Below are positions 5,278 through 7,165 of a stretch of DNA of 7,165 bases, in pieces. Positions within the stretch are counted from its first letter, which is position 1. Each line of letters starts with the position of its first letter. The stretch comes from an uncultured Collinsella sp. Lineage in GTDB: Bacteria > Actinomycetota > Coriobacteriia > Coriobacteriales > Coriobacteriaceae. A program made the position numbers and the translations under genes. The DNA lies in NCBI GenBank assembly GCA_900755005.1, contig CAAEEX010000018.1, positions 1 through 7,165 on the forward strand, written 5' to 3'. The notes under the pieces were generated by a model. That model saw only the letters and a list, made by a program, of their open reading frames with translations. It did no database searches and had not been told where the DNA came from.

Positions 5278-5937
5278 CTATCTCGCCTCATCGGAACGCG
5301 CCAGGACGTCCCATTTGTTGTACGAGCCCTCGGCCTGAAGATCCCTGACGAGGGCCTCATAGCGGGTCTCGAGGTCTTTCTCCTCACACGGGAAGAGCAG
5401 AATCATCATTGGTCTTTTGAACTTGAAGTCAGCGTAGACGTCGATGTTGCCGAAACCGCAAAGCTGTGTGTATATGCTGAAGCCCATGGATTTGCCGCAA
5501 CCGACATAGACGTCCTCGTAGGCGGAAGGGTCTTTCTCTCGTGCCGATTTCATCGTGACGACGGCGTAGCAGCCGGCGATCGCCATGTACCCATCGCTGA
5601 GGTCGGCTTCGCTGGAGACGTTGTTCTCGAAGTTCTCGAAGAAATCTTTTGCGGAGATCGGCGGAAGCGAGCTTGCCACGGCCTTCTTGCGGGATGCCTC
5701 GAGTGACTTTTGCTGCTCCTTCTTGTCTTTGATTGCCCGACCCTTTGAAAGGAATGAGTCCCTGGCTTCTCCCAGGCTATCTGCCGCCTGCTTCCCCCTT
5801 TGCTGCCCCCAGTCGATCAGAGCGGGCCCGTATTTGTTCACAGCGGGCTCAACGAAGGGCAGAACGTCTTTTCCGATGTCGATGGCCCTTTTGACGTCTT
5901 GCAGCTTAATCTTTCCCAATTGCGTACCTCTATTCAT
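5278..5937 (-). CDS. Helical protein with a degenerate GIY-YIG-like C-terminal domain
   Basis: The 219-residue product (from ATG 5935-5937) has a helical N-terminus (VKRAIDIGKDVLPFVEPAVN), a lysine/glutamate-rich linker at about 60-90 and a compact C-terminal domain. That domain has the order seen in GIY-YIG proteins: AGCYAVV (121-127), YVGCG (144-148), a hydrophobic strand (PMMILLFPC), a glutamate in DLETRYEAL (E190) and SYNKW at the end. The usual arginine after the second motif is not evident, so nuclease activity is doubtful. Family assignment is inference from motif order only. TTG 5917-5919 (MGKIKLQDVK) is a serious alternative start, with AGAGG 7 nt upstream, whereas the ATG has no clear site. 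The gene is first of a two-gene unit with the broken gene downstream. Confidence 0.7.
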   Translation of the reverse strand: MNRGTQLGKIKLQDVKRAIDIGKDVLPFVEPAVNKYGPALIDWGQQRGKQAADSLGEARDSFLSKGRAIKDKKEQQKSLEASRKKAVASSLPPISAKDFFENFENNVSSEADLSDGYMAIAGCYAVVTMKSAREKDPSAYEDVYVGCGKSMGFSIYTQLCGFGNIDVYADFKFKRPMMILLFPCEEKDLETRYEALVRDLQAEGSYNKWDVLARSDEAR

Positions 5938-6016
5938 GGACAACCGGAAGCTTATCGAGAAGCAGCCGGCAGCGTCTTGTTTCTATCAAGTGCGTAAATT
6001 ATCTCACCACATGCAA

Positions 6017-6048
6017 GACCCCTTGCCGAGATATAGCGGCAAGGGGTC
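6017..6048. terminator. Perfect 12-bp hairpin between gene units
   Basis: GACCCCTTGCCG (6017-6028) and CGGCAAGGGGTC (6037-6048) form a perfect stem with an 8-nt loop (AGATATAG). It lies after the stop of the tiny ORF that ends the sortase unit and before the next minus-strand gene, where a terminator is expected. No T tract follows on either strand, so termination strength is uncertain; it could also be a processing site or operator. Confidence 0.55.
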
Positions 6049-6086
6049 GAAGGGCCATATTCGGTTGTAGTTTCGATCTGCAAGTC

Positions 6087-6182
6087 CTAGTCTCGGTCGT
6101 CGTCGCCGGCTGCGCAGCAGGCGTAGGCCGTGAGCGTGAGGAGCCCCATGAGGAGCCCTATTCCGAAGGGCGCGAATCCCAT
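6087..6182 (-). CDS. 31-residue membrane protein overlapping the sortase gene
   Basis: ATG 6180-6182 is preceded by AAGGAGGTGG, an excellent Shine-Dalgarno 4-5 nt away, inside the sortase coding sequence. The frame ends with TAG at 6087-6089. The product is a single hydrophobic segment (GFAPFGIGLLMGLLTLTAYA), then Cys-Cys and an acidic tail (AAGDDDRD), so it should be a single-pass membrane protein, N-terminus out or in undetermined. It overlaps the sortase stop by 25 nt, which implies translational coupling and co-expression with the sortase. I recognise no family; a small sortase partner or assembly factor is a reasonable guess, without direct support. The longer frame from 6296 is out-of-frame sortase sequence and is not used. 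Confidence 0.65.
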   Translation of the reverse strand: MGFAPFGIGLLMGLLTLTAYACCAAGDDDRD

Positions 6183-6889
6183 GTTTCCACCTCCTTCGCG
6201 TAGACCACGGTGCGGGAGTTGCTCGTCTGGTAGCTGCACGTCACGAAGGCCCAGGCATGCGCGATGTCCGCCGAATCTTCCAGGACGACCTCGCACTGGG
6301 ACAATTTGTCCCCGAGGTAGGCGTCGAGCTCCGCAGCGCCGGCGAAGTTGGTCCGCTTGCCCTCTGAGCTCGCGTCGACCACGTCAGCCGCGAAGACCTC
6401 GAGCTCGATCGCATTCTCGCGGGTGTAGACCCGGATGGTGCGGTGCCCCTCGGCGAAACCGCGCGACGAGTATTGCGCGAGCGGCGCGAACATAGTGCCG
6501 TCGGACATGTGGTGCCCGTAGACGATGACGAGCGGGCTCTCGGCGCCCTGCGCGCACCCGGCGTCGATGTAGGGAGCGCCCCACGCTGATCTTTCGCCGC
6601 CGGCGTCGTGCGTGAGGTAGAAGTCGGGCGATTCGGGCCGGCCCTGGACGATCGGGTAGTCGACGGTCGTGCCCGGCACGCGCACCCAAGCGACGACGGA
6701 GGCGGGAAGGGCGTCCCAGTCGATGCCGCCTCCCGTCTCTTGAGCCTCCATTGCCGCATCCTTTTCCGCAGCAGGCGCCTCGTGCACCCCGTACGGGTTC
6801 CTCTCGGGCAGCGGCAGGACGGCGAGCGCCGCCAGCGCCAGCAACGCCACGGCAATGGCGAGTGCCGTGGCGGCTTTCCCTTTGTTCAT
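6158..6889 (-). CDS. srtB: Class B sortase (cell-wall transpeptidase)
   Basis: The 243-residue protein has an N-terminal membrane anchor (ATALAIAVALLALAALAVLP, 7-26) and an extracellular sortase domain. Catalytic residues are in place: H126 in VYGHHMSDG, C218 in FVTCSYQ and R226 in SNSRTVVY. The YGHHMxDGTMF and TCSYxxxxSR patterns are those of class B enzymes. Sortases cleave a C-terminal sorting signal between Thr and Gly and join the protein to peptidoglycan or to another pilin subunit. The neighbouring upstream gene ends in such a signal (YAKTG) and is the obvious substrate. The start ATG 6887-6889 follows GGGGGAGG at only 2 nt, and CCCC at 6910-6907 could pair with that G tract. Class B sortases are often found in Gram-positive conjugative elements next to adhesins. 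Confidence 0.92.
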   Translation of the reverse strand: MNKGKAATALAIAVALLALAALAVLPLPERNPYGVHEAPAAEKDAAMEAQETGGGIDWDALPASVVAWVRVPGTTVDYPIVQGRPESPDFYLTHDAGGERSAWGAPYIDAGCAQGAESPLVIVYGHHMSDGTMFAPLAQYSSRGFAEGHRTIRVYTRENAIELEVFAADVVDASSEGKRTNFAGAAELDAYLGDKLSQCEVVLEDSADIAHAWAFVTCSYQTSNSRTVVYAKEVETWDSRPSE

Positions 6890-6908
6890 GTCCTCCCCCG
6901 TTCGCAGG

Positions 6909-6938
6909 GGAGGCCCCGGGCGGGCGCCCAGGGCCTCC
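6909..6938. terminator. GC-rich hairpin between surface-protein gene and sortase
   Basis: GGAGGCCC (6909-6916) pairs with GGGCCTCC (6931-6938), and inside it GGGC (6918-6921) pairs with GCCC (6926-6929) after one mismatch. It sits in the 72-bp gap after the surface-protein stop. Without a T tract it is more likely a partial terminator or an mRNA processing/stability element that lowers sortase expression relative to its substrate. Confidence 0.4.
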
Positions 6939-6961
6939 GGTTCGGTATCGATGCGGCGCCG

Positions 6962-7165
6962 CTACTCTTCCGGCTCTTCGGCAGGCTCTTCGGCTGCCGC
7001 GTCCTTGCTTGCGCCGGCCGTCTTGCGCTTGCGGTACGCGAGCACTCCGCCCGCGCCCGCCGCAGCTGCTAGAGCGATGCCTGCGGCCACGGCGTAGCCG
7101 GTGGCGTCGGGGGCGTCGGCCCCGGTCTTGGCGTAGGGCTCCTCGGGCACCTCGGGCGTGTCGGG
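6962..7165 (-). CDS. C-terminus of a sortase-anchored surface protein (5' end beyond the window)
   Basis: The frame is open from the window's right edge to TAG at 6962-6964, showing the last 67 residues. They begin with a Pro/Glu-rich wall-spanning stretch (PDTPEVPEEP), then the sorting motif YAKTG, a spacer (ADAPDATG), a hydrophobic segment (YAVAAGIALAAAAGAGGVLAY) and the basic stop-transfer RKRK. This is the classic cell-wall sorting signal, with Y-A in place of L-P. Unusually, the tail continues about 20 residues after RKRK and is acidic (AAAEEPAEEPEE). It is most likely a pilin or adhesin; the N-terminal domains that would tell are not visible. The class B sortase gene follows 72 bp downstream and probably processes it. 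Confidence 0.85.
   Translation of the reverse strand, partial: PDTPEVPEEPYAKTGADAPDATGYAVAAGIALAAAAGAGGVLAYRKRKTAGASKDAAAEEPAEEPEE

Noticed and set aside
1..7165. tRNA, rRNA, CRISPR array, origin
   Set aside because: No cloverleaf-like sequence, regularly spaced repeats, iterons or rRNA-like stretch was seen on reading both strands.

Overview
The window looks like a chromosomal or integrative-element segment of a high-GC Gram-positive bacterium. A class B sortase with a YAKTG-type sorting signal beside it, and G/C-rich third codon positions, suggest an Actinomycetota member, perhaps a gut Coriobacteriia such as an Eggerthella or Gordonibacter relative. That placement is inference.

Layout, left to right. 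At 1-394 a small charged protein and an overlapping 31-residue hydrophobic protein lie on the + strand and end at a strong palindromic terminator (396-421). Everything else is on the minus strand, so it is described here from right to left, in transcription order: the C-terminus of a cell-wall-anchored surface protein (6962-7165, cut by the window edge); a class B sortase (6158-6889); a tiny membrane ORF overlapping the sortase end (6087-6182); a perfect 12-bp hairpin (6017-6048); and a two-gene unit of unknown function, namely a helical protein with a degenerate GIY-YIG-like C-terminal domain (5278-5937) followed 11 bp later by a second gene that is broken.

The broken gene is the centre of the window. 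Its 5' part (5266 to about 4552) carries a one-base frameshift at about 5091-5094. Its apparent 3' part lies about 3.7 kb away (about 864-430). Between the halves sits an inserted segment (about 873-4551, flanked by an 8-bp direct repeat GCACCCCC) with a macrolide-resistance operon: a Mef-family efflux pump (2657-3943) and an Msr(D)-like ABC-F ribosome-protection protein (925-2394).

The operon carries its own control region: a good sigma-70 promoter (4083-4112), a strong Shine-Dalgarno site, an 11-codon leader ORF (4007-4042) and a terminator-like hairpin with a T5 tract (3974-4004). A competing hairpin involves the last leader codons. This is the expected architecture of macrolide-inducible transcription attenuation, as known for mef/msr(D) in streptococci, but with a leader unlike the MRLR-type peptide. 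A second, weaker leader candidate precedes msr. No transposase, integrase or relaxase gene is seen in the window, so how the cassette arrived is not explained by the visible sequence.
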